Source: an uncultured Bacilli bacterium
GTDB lineage: Bacteria; Bacillota_I; Bacilli_A; RF39; UBA660
Reading direction: 5' to 3'
Length of the DNA: 64,000 nt
NCBI GenBank assembly: GCA_934167935.1
Contig: CAKPMH010000004.1
Span: forward strand, 1-64,000
Part shown: positions 44,895 through 55,164 of the stretch, one piece after another
Layout: the number at the start of each line of letters is the position of its first letter
How positions within the stretch are numbered: the first letter of the stretch is position 1
Translations under genes and position numbers: made by a program
The notes under the pieces: model-generated
Seen by the model: the letters and a program-made list of their open reading frames with translations, nothing else
The model's database searches: none
What the model was told of the DNA's origin: nothing

Positions 44895-45833
44895 TTATTT
44901 TACTAAAAAAGTTGTAGAATTTACAAATTTGTAATCTGTTTTATATTTTAATTGTCTTACTAGTCTAAATAATGCATCATCTTTTCCTTTAGCTTCTAAC
45001 ATAATATCAAAATCTCTATCTATAAATTTTATCTTTTCTATAAAGTTTATAAATTCATCACAATCTATATATTCATTATGACTTCTTTTTTCTTTTTTGC
45101 TTTTAGGACTTGAAAAATGTATTTTAGGAGTACTTGTCCATGTATCAAATATTTTTTCTATATAATCTTCTATTTTTTCATTATTTTTATTGCATTTATA
45201 GTGATGATAATCAAGTACCATAGGTATATTTAGTGTATTACATATTTTAAGAACATTTCTAATATTATAAATTTTATCATCGTTTTCTAATATAATCATT
45301 TTTTGTATTTCTTTATCTAGTAAATTAAAATTATTAATAAATCTTTTCATACCTTCTTTTTTTCCGTTAGTTTTGCCTCCAACATGTAAAACTAGTTTAG
45401 AATTTATTTTCATAGCATTAAACATATTTTTTGCATTTTTAAGTATACTAATACTAGTATTTATAGTATCAGGATTTATACTATTTAATACACAAAAGGG
45501 ATCTATGTGCATATCAACTCTTAAGTTATTATTTTTTATAATATTTCCTATTTCTTTAAATTGCTTACTATATCTATTATATACCTCAAAATCTACATTA
45601 GGATGTGTTATTAAAGGTATTAAATTAGAAGTCATTCTAAAAAAAGAGATATCATTTCTAATATTATAATTTAAAATTTCTTTTAATGAATTAAAGTTTG
45701 AAAGAATTATTTTATTTAATTTATCATATATATATGTTTTTTCTCCTCTTTTATAATAACTATATGTCATTGTTTTAGATGAAGTAGTATTTAATGCATT
45801 TGATATACATGCATATCCAAGTCTTATTTTCAT
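44895..45833 (-). CDS. uvsE: UV-damage endonuclease UvsE/UvdE
   Basis: 312 residues; N-terminus MKIRLGYACISNALNTTSSKTM and internal ISFFRMTSNLIPLITHP, MHIDPFCVL, LVLHVGGKTNGK, IILENDDK and PMVLDYHHYKCN match the TIM-barrel metal site of UV-damage endonuclease. In sporulating Bacillota this gene often serves spore UV resistance. It stands alone between dnaG and a divergent membrane gene. Confidence 0.92.
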   Translation of the reverse strand: MKIRLGYACISNALNTTSSKTMTYSYYKRGEKTYIYDKLNKIILSNFNSLKEILNYNIRNDISFFRMTSNLIPLITHPNVDFEVYNRYSKQFKEIGNIIKNNNLRVDMHIDPFCVLNSINPDTINTSISILKNAKNMFNAMKINSKLVLHVGGKTNGKKEGMKRFINNFNLLDKEIQKMIILENDDKIYNIRNVLKICNTLNIPMVLDYHHYKCNKNNEKIEDYIEKIFDTWTSTPKIHFSSPKSKKEKRSHNEYIDCDEFINFIEKIKFIDRDFDIMLEAKGKDDALFRLVRQLKYKTDYKFVNSTTFLVK

Positions 45834-45872
45834 ATTATCACCATTTTTAATATGGTTAGAAAGGATATTTTT

Positions 45873-46409
45873 ATGACTTTAAAAAAAATTAAATTTATTA
45901 GTGTTATAGGAACATTTTTATTGTGTTTTTTAACTCATTTTATTTATGATAAAATGCCTAATACTTTATTTTCTATATTTTTTCCTGTTAATGAAAGTAT
46001 TTGGGAACATATGAAAATGCTTTTTACTACTATACTTCTATTTGGCATAATTGAATATATTTTAATAATTAAATTCAATATTAAAGTAAGTAATTATCTT
46101 TTTTCTCTTTTTATAGCAGCTATTTGTTCAGTGCCAATCTATTTAATTATATTTATGCCAATTTATAATAGAATTGGAGAAAATATGCCTATTATTTTTA
46201 TTATTATGATAATTACTTTTATAATTTGTAATTTTATTAGTTATAAAATAATGAATTTAAATAAATTTAAATATATAAATTTAATTAGTATAATATTAAT
46301 TATTATTTCATATGTTATTTTTGGATATTTAACATATAATCCTATTAAAAATTCTTTATTTTTTGATACTGCTTTAGAAAAATATGGTATTAATGACTAC
46401 GATATTTAA
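45873..46409 (+). CDS. DUF6512-like multi-pass membrane protein
   Basis: ATG at 45873 (8 bases after AAGG) is preferred to an ATG 21 bases upstream. 178 residues and about five helices. FPVNESIWEHMKMLF near residue 40 is the element I associate with DUF6512 proteins. Function unknown. Convergent (4-base overlap) with the next gene. Confidence 0.65.
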   Translation: MTLKKIKFISVIGTFLLCFLTHFIYDKMPNTLFSIFFPVNESIWEHMKMLFTTILLFGIIEYILIIKFNIKVSNYLFSLFIAAICSVPIYLIIFMPIYNRIGENMPIIFIIMIITFIICNFISYKIMNLNKFKYINLISIILIIISYVIFGYLTYNPIKNSLFFDTALEKYGINDYDI

Positions 46410-47293
46410 TAATTTTTAATATATTTTATTGTTTTTTTATCTTCAGATGTTTTATCGAAAATATTTTTCTTTAATTCATTAGATATTAAAAGATTATTAT
46501 TTAATATAACATTGCTATATTTTTCTTCTAATGCTTTTATATCTTCTAAATCTAGATAATTTAATAATGTTCTTATATATAATTCTTTTAGTTTAATTAG
46601 CAATTGGTTATTTTCTGTTTCTAAGCTATTTATCATATATTCTATTGTATTTAAACAATAATCCTTTAAAAATTTATTATATTCTATTTTTACATTATCG
46701 TATAAATTATTGTATAAATTATCTTCATTTTTTATATATTCATTTACATTAACTGCTTTGACTGCATTTTTGAATAATTTTTCTTCTAAATAAGGATTTA
46801 CATAAAGTGAATTATTAATAATGCTTCCTTTTGTAAAATCATTTATACTTTGATCAGTAATTAAGAAAAAGATGTATTTTGTTTCGATGTTTGCTAGTAT
46901 TTTTTCATCTAATTCAGAAAGTGCTCCTGCTATATTTTGCATTACAATTATTTTATCATTTGATACTCGGTAAATCTCTTTTTCTATTTTTCTATTTTTT
47001 TCTAAATAGTATGTCCTATTAAGAGCTTGATTAATTCTATTTAAAATATGTCTTAAAATTAATTTATCATTTATATTAGGCGAAATTTCGATATTTTCAT
47101 ATCTAAAAGAATCTAATTTTATTTCTAAATCCTCAACATATTTTACAAGTTGATTTAATTGTTTTATACTTAAATTTTTATATATAGAAATTTCATAATC
47201 TATACATTTTTTTACTTCTTCAAAGTTATAATCATAATATTTTTCTAATAGTATTTCACTTATAATATTTAATTCATTTAAAATATTTAACAT
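46406..47293 (-). CDS. Hypothetical helical protein (295 residues)
   Basis: ATG at 47293, five bases after AGGTGG. A soluble, entirely helical-looking, Asn/Leu/Ile-rich protein with no motif I know. It follows the 142-residue HTH gene by 9 bases and lepA further upstream, so it probably belongs to the same operon. No function is proposed. Confidence 0.65.
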   Translation of the reverse strand: MLNILNELNIISEILLEKYYDYNFEEVKKCIDYEISIYKNLSIKQLNQLVKYVEDLEIKLDSFRYENIEISPNINDKLILRHILNRINQALNRTYYLEKNRKIEKEIYRVSNDKIIVMQNIAGALSELDEKILANIETKYIFFLITDQSINDFTKGSIINNSLYVNPYLEEKLFKNAVKAVNVNEYIKNEDNLYNNLYDNVKIEYNKFLKDYCLNTIEYMINSLETENNQLLIKLKELYIRTLLNYLDLEDIKALEEKYSNVILNNNLLISNELKKNIFDKTSEDKKTIKYIKNY

Positions 47294-47302
47294 ACTTACC
47301 AC

Positions 47303-47731
47303 CTATATTCTTTTTATTGAGCCACAAAAATGTCCATTAGAAAGCTTTATTGCTTCATTAAATAGTACATATTGTTCTCCACCATTTATATTTCCTTTTA
47401 TCATATTTTTTTGTAATTTATTCTTTATTTCTTCTTTTAAAAATATATCCACTTCGTCTATAAATGGATCATTTAAGTATCTTTGAATGCATGATGTTGA
47501 TAAATTAAGTTCATTAGCGATATCTTTTATATAATAATTTTTATTAATTAATAATAAAATTGCTTTTAATATATTTATTTTTTTAATTATGTTTTTATAT
47601 TCTTTATCGGTTAATGTAATATCTTTTTTAATTTCTTTTTTTAATAAAATACTATTAGTTTCACTTAATATTTTAATTGATTCATAAATTTTTATTCTTT
47701 CTTTTATATTTTTTTCTTGTTTTTCAGTCAT
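47303..47731 (-). CDS. HTH protein with SpoIIID-like layout
   Basis: ATG at 47731 behind GAGGGG gives 142 residues. The helix-turn-helix is YYIKDIANELNLSTSCIQRYL (about residues 73-93). After it, NKLQKNMIKGNINGGEQYVLF recalls the GGEATKLKY element that follows the HTH in the sporulation regulator SpoIIID, although SpoIIID is shorter (93 residues) and lacks the N-terminal 70 residues. A sporulation or stress regulator is possible; family assignment is weak. Confidence 0.6.
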   Translation of the reverse strand: MTEKQEKNIKERIKIYESIKILSETNSILLKKEIKKDITLTDKEYKNIIKKINILKAILLLINKNYYIKDIANELNLSTSCIQRYLNDPFIDEVDIFLKEEIKNKLQKNMIKGNINGGEQYVLFNEAIKLSNGHFCGSIKRI

Positions 47732-47763
47732 ATTATTCCCCTCTTTTAGTTGCTTATAATAAC

Positions 47764-47804
47764 AAAAAAAGATGAAAATTGCAATAGTTTTTTCAATTTT
47801 CATC
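47764..47804 (-). terminator. Terminator after lepA
   Basis: GATGAAAATTG and CAATTTTCATC pair perfectly over 11 bp, with a T7 run on the - strand. It spans the lepA stop. Confidence 0.85.
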
Positions 47805-49589
47805 CATTTTTAAAACTGATAAAAAGGCTTCTTGTGGTATTTCTACGCTACCTACCATTTTCATTCTTTTTTTACCTTCTTTTTGTTTTTCAAGAAGTTT
47901 TCTTTTTCTTGATACATCTCCACCATAGCATTTAGCAAGTACATTTTTTCTAACGGCTTTTATTGTTTCACGTGCTATAACTTTAGATCCGATTGTTGCT
48001 TGAATTGGAACTTCAAATTGTTGTCTTGGAATTAATTTCTTTAAGTTTTCTACGATTTGTTTTCCTCTTTGATATGCAAAATCCTTATGTACTATTATGC
48101 TTAGAGCATCTACTATATTTCCATTTAATAAAATATCCATTTTAACTAGGTTAGATTCTTTATATCCTATAAGTTCATAATCAAATGAAGCATATCCCTT
48201 TGTATAACTTTTAAGTTTATCAAAAAAATCATATACTATTTCAGATAAAGGAATTTCATAATGAATATTTACTCTTGTTTTATCTAAATATTCCATTGAT
48301 ACGTAGTTTCCTCTTTTATTTTGACAAAGTTCCATTATTGGACCAATATATTCACTTGGAACAAATATATTTGTTCTTATATATGGTTCTTTTATATTAT
48401 CTATTTTTACTTTATCTGGCATAAGAGATGGACTATCTATCATTATGTGAGTTTTATCGGTTAAAGTAACATCATAAATAACTGATGGTGACGTTGCGAT
48501 TAAATCTATATTAAATTCTCTTTCTATTCTCTCTTCAATTATTTCCATATGTAAAAGTCCTAGAAAACCACATCTAAATCCAAAACCAAGTGCTTCACTT
48601 GTTTCTGGCGTAAATTCTAGTGATGCGTCATTTAATTTTAATTTTTCTAAAGCTTCTTTAAGTAATTGAAATTTAGTTGAATCAATTGGATATATTCCAC
48701 AAAATACCATTGGTTTCATTGGCTTATATCCTTCTATTGCATCAACATTAGAATTAGCATGTGTTATTGTATCTCCAACTTTTACATCTTCTATACTTTT
48801 TATACTTGCAGCTAGTACTCCAACTTCACCAGTTTTTAATTCATCTACTTTTTGTTCATAAGGATTATGTATAGCAAGATAAGTTACTTCATATGTTGCA
48901 TTAGTTGCAAGCATTTTTATTTTATCTCCTACTTTTAATTCTCCATCTACTACTCTTATTGATGATACTATTCCTCTATATGCATCAAAATAACTATCAA
49001 ATATAAGTGCTTTTAATTCATTGTTTTTATTTCCTTTTGGAGCTTTAATTCTATCTATTACAGCTTCTACAAGTTCTTTTATGCCAATTCCACATTTAGC
49101 ACTTGTTAAAATTATTTCTTCTTTTTTAAATCCTAATGTATCAACAAGTTCTTTTGTTACTTTTTCTACATCGGCATTTGGTAAATCAATTTTATTTATA
49201 ACAGGTATTATTTCTAAATTATTTTCTAAAGCTAGGTATAAATTAGCAAGTGTTTGTGCTTCTATTCCTTGAGCTGCATCGACTACTAATATAGCTCCTT
49301 CACAAGCAGCTAGACTTCTAGATACTTCATATGAGAAATCAACATGTCCTGGGGTATCTATTAGATGAAGATAATATTCTTCTCCTTTATAATTATACTT
49401 TAATTGAACGGCATTTAATTTTATTGTGATTCCTCTTTCTCTTTCAATATCCATATTATCTAATAGTTGTTCTTTTTTTTCTCTTTCTGTTATGGCTCCT
49501 GTAATATCAAGTATACGATCTGCAAGTGTACTTTTACCATGATCTATATGAGCTATAATTGAAAAGTTTCTTATATTTTCTTGTTTCAT
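47793..49589 (-). CDS. lepA: Elongation factor 4 (LepA)
   Basis: 598 residues, normal length. G1 [16 protein letters not shown]2/G3 region [13 protein letters not shown] and DTPGHVDF, G4 NKIDLPNA. The C-terminal domain unique to LepA is present ([25 protein letters not shown]). It promotes back-translocation or initiation quality on ribosomes. Ends with TGA, showing that TGA is a stop in this organism. Confidence 0.98.
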   Translation of the reverse strand: MKQENIRNFSIIAHIDHGKSTLADRILDITGAITEREKKEQLLDNMDIERERGITIKLNAVQLKYNYKGEEYYLHLIDTPGHVDFSYEVSRSLAACEGAILVVDAAQGIEAQTLANLYLALENNLEIIPVINKIDLPNADVEKVTKELVDTLGFKKEEIILTSAKCGIGIKELVEAVIDRIKAPKGNKNNELKALIFDSYFDAYRGIVSSIRVVDGELKVGDKIKMLATNATYEVTYLAIHNPYEQKVDELKTGEVGVLAASIKSIEDVKVGDTITHANSNVDAIEGYKPMKPMVFCGIYPIDSTKFQLLKEALEKLKLNDASLEFTPETSEALGFGFRCGFLGLLHMEIIEERIEREFNIDLIATSPSVIYDVTLTDKTHIMIDSPSLMPDKVKIDNIKEPYIRTNIFVPSEYIGPIMELCQNKRGNYVSMEYLDKTRVNIHYEIPLSEIVYDFFDKLKSYTKGYASFDYELIGYKESNLVKMDILLNGNIVDALSIIVHKDFAYQRGKQIVENLKKLIPRQQFEVPIQATIGSKVIARETIKAVRKNVLAKCYGGDVSRKRKLLEKQKEGKKRMKMVGSVEIPQEAFLSVLKMDEN

Positions 49590-49649
49590 TTTACCACCTA
49601 ACTTATTATATCATTTATATAAATAAATTTAAAATAGAAAATATATATT

Positions 49650-51029
49650 TTATTTTTTTATTTCAAAATAGAATTTTGTACCTTTATTTTTAATAGATGA
49701 TACCCCATAATCAAAATTATGTTTTTCTAATATATTTTTTACAATAGATAAACCTAATCCTGTACCAATATTATTTCTTTTATATTTTTTATCTATTTTA
49801 TAATATTTATCCCAAATTAAATTTATATCTTTTTTATCTATTCCTTTACCATGATCTATTATTTCTACTCTAACATTTTGTTTTTCTTCTATTTTAATTA
49901 TTATTTTTTTATCTTTTCCAACATAATTAATAGCATTACTTATTAAATTATATATTACTTGTTCTATTTTCTTTTTATCTGCTTTTACTATTATATTTTC
50001 TTTTTCTTTATATTCAAATATACATATATTTTTTTCTGTTAAATAATTAAATCTTGAAATAATATTTTTAATCATTATATTCAAATCAAATTCTTCTATT
50101 TTTAACTGTTCAACATCTGATTGTATTTTAGATAATTCTAATATGTCATTAACAAGTAAATTAAGTCTTTCTGTTTCATCTATTATTATATTTAAATTAT
50201 TTTCTCTTTTTTCTTTATCATTGTAGGTTACATCTCTTACCATCTCAGCATATGCTTTAATCATTGTTAAAGGTGTTTTTAAATCATGTGAAACATTTGC
50301 CATTAATTCTCTTCTTAATTCTTCTGTATGTTCTAGTGTATTACATGCTGTATTAAGTGTTTTACTAAGTTCATTTAACTCTTCTATATCATTATTTGTA
50401 TCAAATACAACATTATAATCTCCTAAACTCATTTTTTTAGCTTGTCTTGTCATTTTACTTATTGGACTAGATATTTTTTTTGAAATAAAATATGATATAA
50501 AAAATGATAATATTAATACAATAAATGTTACATACATTAATTGACTTGATAATATTTTTATTGTTGAATCAAGTGGTTGCAAGGAAACATTTACAAATGC
50601 ATATAAATTATCATTTAATTTAATAGCACCTAATAATGTTTTATTTTTAAATTTTATATTTCTGATTTTATAGGTTTTATATTCTTTACCACTTTCTATA
50701 AAATCCGATTTTATATTATTAGTTTCATATGTAGTTTTATTTATACATCCTCTTGAATAACTAGTTGATGAATATGTATTTTCATTTCCATCAACTATTT
50801 CAATACATACGCCCTTATCAAAAGTAATATCATCTAAAAGATCTATAAAGCCTTCCTCATTATAATTATTTTTAATTTTGTTTAAAATTTTAGTCATATC
50901 TTTTGTTTTGACTAATTCATAATATGAGTTTAAAAACAATACTTGAAAAAACCATAAAAAACATAGAATAATAATTGAAAAAGTAATTAAGCTTTTCCAT
51001 ATTTTATTTCTAAGATTACTAGGCTTCAA
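49650..51029 (-). CDS. Sensor histidine kinase
   Basis: 459 residues. N-terminal helix (about 14-34), an extracellular sensor with two Cys (about 35-160), a second helix (about 163-183), HAMP, then the H box ELMANVSHDLKTPLTM with His248, N box NLISNAINYV, D/F/G boxes DHGKGI and GTGLGLSIVKNI. Overlaps the response regulator gene by 11 bases. The signal is unknown; the tail order resembles the cell-envelope kinases of the PhoR/ResE kind. Confidence 0.92.
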   Translation of the reverse strand: MKPSNLRNKIWKSLITFSIIILCFLWFFQVLFLNSYYELVKTKDMTKILNKIKNNYNEEGFIDLLDDITFDKGVCIEIVDGNENTYSSTSYSRGCINKTTYETNNIKSDFIESGKEYKTYKIRNIKFKNKTLLGAIKLNDNLYAFVNVSLQPLDSTIKILSSQLMYVTFIVLILSFFISYFISKKISSPISKMTRQAKKMSLGDYNVVFDTNNDIEELNELSKTLNTACNTLEHTEELRRELMANVSHDLKTPLTMIKAYAEMVRDVTYNDKEKRENNLNIIIDETERLNLLVNDILELSKIQSDVEQLKIEEFDLNIMIKNIISRFNYLTEKNICIFEYKEKENIIVKADKKKIEQVIYNLISNAINYVGKDKKIIIKIEEKQNVRVEIIDHGKGIDKKDINLIWDKYYKIDKKYKRNNIGTGLGLSIVKNILEKHNFDYGVSSIKNKGTKFYFEIKK

Positions 51030-51675
51030 ATTTATATCCTACTCTTCTTACTGTTTTTATTAAATCTCTATATTTTCCTAGATTATTTCTAAGCATTTTT
51101 ATATGTGTATCTATTGTTCTATAATCTCCATAATAATCATATCCCCATATTTTAGATAAAAGGGTTTCTCTTGATAAAGCTATATTATTATTTTTTATAA
51201 AATATACTAATAATTCATATTCCTTTGGCGTTAAATTAATTTCTTTTTCACCTATAAATACAGAATGCGCTTTATAATCTATTTTTAAATTTTCATATAT
51301 AAATATATCATTATCCATATTTATTCTTTTTGATATAGCCTTTATTCTTGCAATTAATTCTTTAGGACTAAATGGTTTTGTTATATAATCATCTATTCCT
51401 AAATCAAAACCATTTAATTTATCAAGTTCTGTATCACGAGCTGATAACATAATAATTGGTGCGTCGCTAATTTCTCTAATTAAAGAACTTGCTTTAAATC
51501 CATCCATTTTTGGCATCATTATATCCATAATAATTATATCTACATCATTATGTTTTACTATTTCTATTGCATCCATTCCATTAGAGGCTTCTAAATAATC
51601 ATATTTTTCTAGTTTTAAGTATTCAATTATAACATCTCTTATTAATTTTTCATCATCTACAACTAATATTCTCAT
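51019..51675 (-). CDS. OmpR-family response regulator
   Basis: 218 residues. Receiver domain VVDDEKLIRDV with phospho-acceptor Asp51 (IIIMDIMMPKMDG) and Lys in DDYITKPFSPKEL. The winged-helix output domain ends TIDTHIKMLRNNLGKYRDLIKTVRRVGYKF. Cognate kinase follows with overlap. Confidence 0.94.
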   Translation of the reverse strand: MRILVVDDEKLIRDVIIEYLKLEKYDYLEASNGMDAIEIVKHNDVDIIIMDIMMPKMDGFKASSLIREISDAPIIMLSARDTELDKLNGFDLGIDDYITKPFSPKELIARIKAISKRINMDNDIFIYENLKIDYKAHSVFIGEKEINLTPKEYELLVYFIKNNNIALSRETLLSKIWGYDYYGDYRTIDTHIKMLRNNLGKYRDLIKTVRRVGYKFEA

Positions 51676-51717
51676 AAAATCACCATAATTATATTATAAC
51701 AAATATATGTATTTTTT

Positions 51718-51747
51718 GTGAAAAAAAATAAAGTTAATACTTTATTT
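51718..51747 (-). terminator. Terminator of the flavin-cluster transcript
   Basis: AAATAAAGT pairs with ACTTTATTT around TAAT, with a T-run on the - strand, spanning the lipoprotein stop codon. Confidence 0.75.
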
Positions 51748-52203
51748 TGCTTGTTTTAGGGCATTTTCTGTTGCTTTTATATATGTATCAACACTTATAG
51801 TAACATTTGAGATTGAATCTAGTTTATTTTCACTATCATATTTTACCCAATCCAATCCTTGATTTTCGACTATTTTATCTTCTAAAACTTTTATTTGTTC
51901 ATACCATTCTTTTCCATCTTTTATTTTTCCTATATTTTTTGATGTTTCCTTCATTCCATAGTCATCTTTTAATACCTTTTTTGTTGTATTAATGTTATCT
52001 TTTATATATGTTGAATCAATATAACATGATTTTATAGCTCCATTACTATCTACATATATAACAGATGTTGTTACATATTTTTTGCCATATGATTCATATA
52101 TGTCATAACCCATATATGTTCCTTCTTTATAACTTCCGTATGCGATTTTCTCACATCCTGTTAACCCTATTATACAAATTAAAACAATTATTATTTTTTT
52201 CAT
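51742..52203 (-). CDS. FMN-binding-domain-like lipoprotein with degenerate flavinylation motif
   Basis: ATG at 52203 (5 bases after AGGAG) gives 153 residues. Lipobox IIGLTGC with Cys17. The C-terminus, KLDSISNVTISVDTYIKATE, aligns with the flavinylation site of FMN-binding proteins (D-x-x-S-G-A-T), but Gly-Ala is replaced by Asn-Val; the acceptor Thr135 is kept. It is the last gene of a cluster with an ApbE flavin transferase, which suggests that it is the ApbE substrate and an extracellular electron carrier. Confidence 0.75.
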   Translation of the reverse strand: MKKIIIVLICIIGLTGCEKIAYGSYKEGTYMGYDIYESYGKKYVTTSVIYVDSNGAIKSCYIDSTYIKDNINTTKKVLKDDYGMKETSKNIGKIKDGKEWYEQIKVLEDKIVENQGLDWVKYDSENKLDSISNVTISVDTYIKATENALKQAK

Positions 52204-52212
52204 AAACACTCC

Positions 52213-52707
52213 TTATATAATTTGTTTTGTTCTTTCTAACACTTCTTTACAAATTGATCCTATTATAACACCAGTTATTACACTAAAAATAATTAAATAT
52301 GGTAAATAATAGATTAAATTAAATGTATTTAATAATACTACTGCTACTAAAACTTGTGTTGCAACATGAACACTTGCTCCTATTACACTTACGCTTATAA
52401 TAGAAAAATTTAATTTTTTTATTATATTCATAGCTATTATACTTAATATAGCTCCAGCTAAACTAAATATAAAGTTTATACCAAATCCATATCTTATAAG
52501 TGCCATTAATAATACTCTAAGCGTGGACATTTTAATTGCTTCTTTAAAATTATATCTATATAATACAAATAAAACAACAATATTTGCTAATCCTAATTTT
52601 ACACCTGGTATCATTCCATTTATAATGGGTACCATACTCTCAAAGATAGATAATACTATTGACAGAGAAAGCAACATTGAAAAATTTATTGTTTTTTTTA
52701 TATTCAT
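52213..52707 (-). CDS. Gx transporter family membrane protein
   Basis: 164 residues, about five helices. LSIVLSIFESMVPIINGMIPGVKLGLANIV is the conserved N-terminal part of the Gx transporter (heptaprenyl diphosphate synthase component I-like) family, related to ECF substrate-binding subunits. It is one of four flavin-cluster genes and follows the NusG-II gene by one base. Confidence 0.85.
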   Translation of the reverse strand: MNIKKTINFSMLLSLSIVLSIFESMVPIINGMIPGVKLGLANIVVLFVLYRYNFKEAIKMSTLRVLLMALIRYGFGINFIFSLAGAILSIIAMNIIKKLNFSIISVSVIGASVHVATQVLVAVVLLNTFNLIYYLPYLIIFSVITGVIIGSICKEVLERTKQII

Positions 52708-52708
52708 T

Positions 52709-53077
52709 TTATCTCACCACAGTATCCAAATCACCATTTATTTCTATAACAAATTTATTTGGTAAACATACAATTGATTCATTTTCATGACTTATATATC
52801 CTATTTTAGAACATAAATGATAATTACTTGTTTCTTTATCAACTTTAATCTTTTTATTTTTAACTGTTACATAAATTTTTCCTTTGTCACCTTCAAATAC
52901 ATATGATTTATCTATGTTTAAATCAATTTCTTTTATTAATTTATTATCATGATATACAAAAGCTTTATTTGCCTTTTTTTTATTCATATTTATTAATAAT
53001 ATGCTTAAAAGTGATATTATTAATAAACTTGATATTAAAATAATATTCTTATTTATAAATATATTTTTTTGCTCCAT
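52709..53077 (-). CDS. NusG domain II-containing anchored protein
   Basis: 122 residues: one N-terminal helix (about 10-30), then a small beta domain (GDKGKIYVTVKNKKIKVDKE, CSKIGYISHENESIVCLPNKFVIEING) typical of the extracytoplasmic NusG_II family, with the two Cys that usually frame it. It occurs beside Gx transporter and ApbE in many Clostridia. Overlaps apbE by 29 bases. Confidence 0.85.
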   Translation of the reverse strand: MEQKNIFINKNIILISSLLIISLLSILLINMNKKKANKAFVYHDNKLIKEIDLNIDKSYVFEGDKGKIYVTVKNKKIKVDKETSNYHLCSKIGYISHENESIVCLPNKFVIEINGDLDTVVR

Positions 53078-54068
53078 TTGAATACTCTACTTTATTATCA
53101 CATGTATACCATATTGCCTCAACATCAGATAAATTATTTACATATTCTTTCCCTTTATCTACTTCCATTAAAAATAAGACAGTTGATAATGTATCAGCAA
53201 GTGCACTATCTTTAGATATTACTGTTACACTTTTCATATAATTTTTAGGATTAAGAGTTGTAGGATCTATTATATGATTATATTTTTCCCCATCATACTC
53301 ATAATATCTTTCATATCCTCCACTTGTTACAACGGCTATATTATTTCCTTTAACTACTTTAAATACATCATTTTTATTATCAGGATCTTCTATTCCTATT
53401 TTATAATTTCCTTTTTTATAATAATCTCCTACTAAAACATTTCCACCTGCATTTATTAAATATTCATCTATATTCATCTTTTTTAAATATTTTCCTACTT
53501 CTTTTGTTGTATATCCTTTTGATATAGCACCTAAATCAATATTTACATGATTATTTTTAATAGTATTTCCATCTTTTAAAATAATATCATCTATACTATT
53601 TGTTTTTGAATTTTTAAGTTCATCCATACTTGGTATTCCATTTTTATTTTCAATATATTTTTTCCATATATCTATTACATTTCCCATGCTTATATCTAAA
53701 AAGCCATTTGTTTTTTTGTATGCATCTATTCCGTACTCAATAATATTATAAAGTTTTTTATCTATTTTTATATATTCATCTTTTGAATCATTATTTTTTA
53801 TATAATATATATTATTTACATTTTTATAACTATTATATTTATCTGTTAAAATATGATAGTTTTTATAAATATTTTCTACTTCATTTAATGCTTCATTTGC
53901 AAGTTTACTATCGCTACTATATATTTTTACATAAATATATGTATCCATATAATAAAACTTTTTTACATATTCTATTTTTTTATTTTTATTTATTATTCCT
54001 ATTATTATAAATATTAGTATTAATACAGGAATTGTTATCCATATTATTTTGTTTATTTTATCTTGCAA
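53049..54068 (-). CDS. apbE: FAD:protein FMN transferase (ApbE)
   Basis: 339 residues with a TTG start behind AGGTGATA. An N-terminal helix (about 8-25) anchors it outside. KKFYYMDTYIYVKIY, FLDISMGNVIDIWKKY, NVDIGA-type NHVNIDLGAISKGYTTKEV, YLINAGGNVLVGDYY and the C-terminal metal-site SALADTLSTVLF are ApbE elements. It attaches FMN covalently to Thr of FMN-binding proteins such as the lipoprotein of this operon. No lipobox is seen. Confidence 0.92.
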   Translation of the reverse strand: MQDKINKIIWITIPVLILIFIIIGIINKNKKIEYVKKFYYMDTYIYVKIYSSDSKLANEALNEVENIYKNYHILTDKYNSYKNVNNIYYIKNNDSKDEYIKIDKKLYNIIEYGIDAYKKTNGFLDISMGNVIDIWKKYIENKNGIPSMDELKNSKTNSIDDIILKDGNTIKNNHVNIDLGAISKGYTTKEVGKYLKKMNIDEYLINAGGNVLVGDYYKKGNYKIGIEDPDNKNDVFKVVKGNNIAVVTSGGYERYYEYDGEKYNHIIDPTTLNPKNYMKSVTVISKDSALADTLSTVLFLMEVDKGKEYVNNLSDVEAIWYTCDNKVEYSNGAKKYIYK

Positions 54069-54086
54069 TATATCACCTACTATAAA

Positions 54087-55088
54087 CTATTTTTCTTCTA
54101 ATACTTCTTTATATACTTCTATTAATTCTTTTCCAACTTTTTTTACATCACGAGATTTAGCTACTTCATATGCCTTATCTGTTAAATCTTTAAGTTCATT
54201 ATTTAATACTTTTTTAATTTTTACTTCAAAATCATCTACATCTTTAGCTTTATATACATTTACTTTATCTTCTAGCCATCCATCAAATACTGGAATATCT
54301 CTTATTATAGCTCTTTGTTTACATGCACATGCTTCCATTATTGGAATTCCTTCTGTTTCTTCTAAGGTTGGGAATATATATAAATCAGCTCCTGATAGTG
54401 CAGATTTTATAGTAAGAGGTTCTACATAGCCTGCGAATGTTAAATTCGGAAGTTTTGTTGTTACTGCTTCTCTTATTTTTTTAGGAACTATTTTCAAATC
54501 AGTATATCCAAACCATATAAATTTATATTCTTTAAGTCTTTTTGCTAATTCAACAAAATCAAGTATTCCTTTTCGCTCTAAATATAATCCTATTCCCATT
54601 ATAACTTTATCCTCTTTTTTGTATCCATATTTTACTCTAAATATTTCACCTAAATTATCATCTTTTTCAAAAAATTTAGTATCAATTCCATTTGATATTG
54701 CAGTTATATTAGTTAATCCATATCCTTCTAATAATTTTTTTGCATATGGTGTTGGGGTTATTATATGATCTCCAAGACTATAGCACTTACATATCCACCA
54801 CTTAAATAATGGAGCGAGTTTATTTGAAAATATAAAAGAATTTCTAAAGTCTTCTTCTGTAGAATGAGCATGATATATAACTTTTTTATTTTTCCTTTTT
54901 GCTTTTTTAGCCATCAAATATGATTTAGGACCATAAAAATTTATATGGACTATATCATAGTCGTCGCTTTTTTTTGTTGTATATTCAATATTATTGTCTT
55001 CTAAAGCTCTCATTTGATGTTGTATTGCTTTACCAAGACCTGATTTTCCAATTTGTTTTTTAAATTCTGTATATAATAGTACTTTCAT
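54087..55088 (-). CDS. GT4 glycosyltransferase, glycolipid synthase of the BgsA/CpoA kind
   Basis: ATG at 55088 behind AGGTGG gives 333 residues starting MKVLLYTEFKKQIGKSGLGKAI. The HAHSTEEDFRNSF, ITPTPYAKKLLEGYGL and AISNGIDTKFF elements, and the donor site YIFPTLEETEGIPIMEACAC, match GT4 enzymes that build diglycosyl-diacylglycerol in low-GC bacteria. It should make the membrane glycolipid that anchors lipoteichoic acid. Exact sugar specificity cannot be read from sequence. Confidence 0.8.
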   Translation of the reverse strand: MKVLLYTEFKKQIGKSGLGKAIQHQMRALEDNNIEYTTKKSDDYDIVHINFYGPKSYLMAKKAKRKNKKVIYHAHSTEEDFRNSFIFSNKLAPLFKWWICKCYSLGDHIITPTPYAKKLLEGYGLTNITAISNGIDTKFFEKDDNLGEIFRVKYGYKKEDKVIMGIGLYLERKGILDFVELAKRLKEYKFIWFGYTDLKIVPKKIREAVTTKLPNLTFAGYVEPLTIKSALSGADLYIFPTLEETEGIPIMEACACKQRAIIRDIPVFDGWLEDKVNVYKAKDVDDFEVKIKKVLNNELKDLTDKAYEVAKSRDVKKVGKELIEVYKEVLEEK

Positions 55089-55132
55089 TTTACCACCTAA
55101 TTTATTATACCATAATAAATAATTTATCTGCA

Positions 55133-55164
55133 ACATGAAAAAAATATCTAATATTTAGATATTT
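55133..55164 (-). terminator. Terminator after ylmC
   Basis: AAATATCTAA pairs with TTAGATATTT around TAT, then T7 on the - strand; it includes the ylmC stop. Confidence 0.8.
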
